Positions 6,330 to 7,439 of a stretch of DNA of 7,439 nucleotides are shown here, in pieces. Below the pieces are notes generated by a model. That model saw nothing but the letters and a program-made list of their open reading frames with translations. It was not told the origin of the DNA and did no database searches. Every line of letters begins with the position of its first letter. The stretch's first letter is position 1. Source of the DNA: Betaproteobacteria bacterium (lineage in GTDB: Bacteria; Pseudomonadota; Gammaproteobacteria; Burkholderiales; SG8-39); assembly GCA_029858545.1 (NCBI GenBank), contig JAOUFA010000177.1:1-7439 (forward strand), given 5' to 3'. The position numbers and the translations under genes are program-made.

Positions 6330-7428
6330 GCATGCTGGCGGCGAGCGCCGCGAGAAACTTCGCATTCTCCTCGGGCGTGCCGACCGTGACGCGCAGGTGC
6401 TCGGGCAATTCGTAGCCCGCCACCGGACGCACGATCACGCCGCGCCGCAACAAGCGCTTGTACACCTCGGCCGCCTTGCCGACGTGCAGGCAGATGAAAT
6501 TTCCGCGCGAAGGGATGTAGTCGAAACCGAGCTCGCGCGCGCCCTCCTCCAGCTGGCGCATGCCAAGCAGGTTCTCGGCGAAGCTCTTCGCGACGAACTC
6601 CATGTCATCGAGCGCGGCGCCTGCCGCGGCGAGCGCGAGGCTGTTGACGTTGAACGGCTGGCGCACGCGATTGAGCACGTCGGCGACCGAAGGCTGCGCG
6701 AAGCCGAAACCCACGCGCAGGCCCGCCAGGCCGTAGGCCTTGGAGAAGGTGCGCACCACAATCAGATTCGGGTGACGCTTCAGCCACTTCACGGTATCGC
6801 TGCGCTCGGCCGCCGGGATGTACTCGTTGTAGGCCTCGTCGATGACCACGATCACGCGCTCCGGAACCCGGCGCAGGAATGCCTCCAGCCGATCGGTCGC
6901 GGCGAGCGTGCCGGTCGGATTGTTCGGATTGGCGATCCACACCACGTGGGTGTCGTCGGCGATCGCGCGCGCCATCGCATCGAGGTCGTGCGCATAGTCC
7001 TTCGCCGGCACCTGCACCAGGCGCGCGCCGCGCGCCTGGGTGGCGAGCGCATACACCGCGAAGGCGTGCTGCGAGAACACCGCCGAGCGTCCCGGCGCGA
7101 GAAACGCGAGCGCGACCAGCTCGAGCACGTCGTTCGAGCCGTTGCCGAGCACGATCGTCGACATGTCCACGCCGTAGCGCCCCGCCAGCGCCGACTTCAG
7201 CGCGAAACCATTGCCGTCCGGATAGCGCGCGACGTCGGCGATCGCCGCCTCGATCGCGGCCCGCGTGCGCGGGCCGATGCCGCGCGGGTTTTCGTTCGAC
7301 GCGAGTTTGACGATCGACGCCTCGTCGAGATTCATCTCGCGCGCGAGTTCCGCAATCGGCTTGCCCGGCTGGTACGGCGCGATCGCGCGCACATACGGCG
7401 GGGCAAGCTCACAGGGATCTATCGTCAT
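6322..7428 (-). CDS. hisC: Histidinol-phosphate aminotransferase (class I/II PLP enzyme), possibly also aromatic
   Basis: A 368-residue PLP-dependent aminotransferase of fold type I. Landmarks are SNENP (44-48), RYPDGNG (68-74), GNGSND (95-100, cofactor phosphate), ANPNNPTGT (166-174), VIDEAYNEY (195-203, D197 to the pyridine nitrogen), TFSKAYGLAGLRVGF (227-241, with K230 the Schiff-base lysine and R238) and LRVTVG (345-350, with R346 for the substrate carboxylate). The sequence fits HisC, which makes histidinol phosphate from imidazole-acetol phosphate. No other his gene is present, and the gene overlaps tyrA in an aromatic operon. A role in phenylpyruvate, hydroxyphenylpyruvate or prephenate transamination is therefore plausible by context, and many HisC enzymes are known to be broad. 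The ATG at 7428 has GGGAGA just upstream. The gene is complete; its upstream neighbours, often pheA, lie outside the window. Confidence 0.95.
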   Translation of the reverse strand: MTIDPCELAPPYVRAIAPYQPGKPIAELAREMNLDEASIVKLASNENPRGIGPRTRAAIEAAIADVARYPDGNGFALKSALAGRYGVDMSTIVLGNGSNDVLELVALAFLAPGRSAVFSQHAFAVYALATQARGARLVQVPAKDYAHDLDAMARAIADDTHVVWIANPNNPTGTLAATDRLEAFLRRVPERVIVVIDEAYNEYIPAAERSDTVKWLKRHPNLIVVRTFSKAYGLAGLRVGFGFAQPSVADVLNRVRQPFNVNSLALAAAGAALDDMEFVAKSFAENLLGMRQLEEGARELGFDYIPSRGNFICLHVGKAAEVYKRLLRRGVIVRPVAGYELPEHLRVTVGTPEENAKFLAALAASMRD

Positions 7429-7432
7429 GCGC

Positions 7433-7438
7433 TCTCCC
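7433..7438 (-). promoter_or_regulatory. Ribosome binding site of hisC
   Basis: GGGAGA on the minus strand, ending 4 bases before the ATG at 7428, at the very edge of the window. It supports this start codon. Any promoter would lie outside the window. Confidence 0.6.
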
Positions 7439-7439
7439 A

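Noticed and set aside
5631..6389. A 252-codon plus-strand frame opposite tyrA
   Set aside because: Arg/Ala/His-rich shadow of tyrA with no motif and no plausible start context.

Overview
The window is a GC-rich (by eye roughly two-thirds G+C) stretch of a proteobacterial chromosome, very probably a betaproteobacterium. Every real gene lies on the minus strand. The order of transcription, from right to left, is hisC, tyrA, aroA, cmk, rpsA, ihfB, lapA, lapB. This order is the familiar betaproteobacterial arrangement linking aromatic amino acid synthesis to translation and envelope control. The N-terminus and C-terminal tail of the S1 protein also look betaproteobacterial. No stretch over 300 bases lacks a gene. 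The largest gap is 181 bases, between cmk and rpsA.

Region 1 (7428 down to 3459) holds hisC, tyrA, aroA and cmk, packed with overlaps of 8 and 4 bases and one gap of 7 bases, so they look translationally coupled. HisC (PLP aminotransferase), TyrA (prephenate/arogenate dehydrogenase) and AroA (EPSP synthase, class I) cover late shikimate and tyrosine steps. Cmk recycles CMP/dCMP.

Region 2 (3458 to 1544) is the 181-base cmk-rpsA spacer and rpsA itself, which encodes ribosomal protein S1 with six S1 domains. The spacer can fold into three hairpins with an A/T-rich linker ahead of a modest ribosome binding site. This layout recalls the autoregulated rpsA leader of gammaproteobacteria. A sigma70-like promoter candidate sits upstream, in an A/T-rich dip inside cmk.

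Region 3 (1502 to 1) holds ihfB (IHF beta subunit), lapA and the first 268 codons of lapB. The spacings are 28 to 41 bases and there is a good Shine-Dalgarno sequence before each gene. LapB is cut by the window edge, so its C-terminal metal-binding domain is not visible.

I see no mobile element, CRISPR array, tRNA, rRNA, integration site or foreign gene. This is core housekeeping DNA, and I found no convincing new biological system. The items worth checking are regulatory (the rpsA leader and a promoter inside cmk) or concern enzyme specificity (TyrA cofactor, HisC substrate range, unusual Cmk residues).
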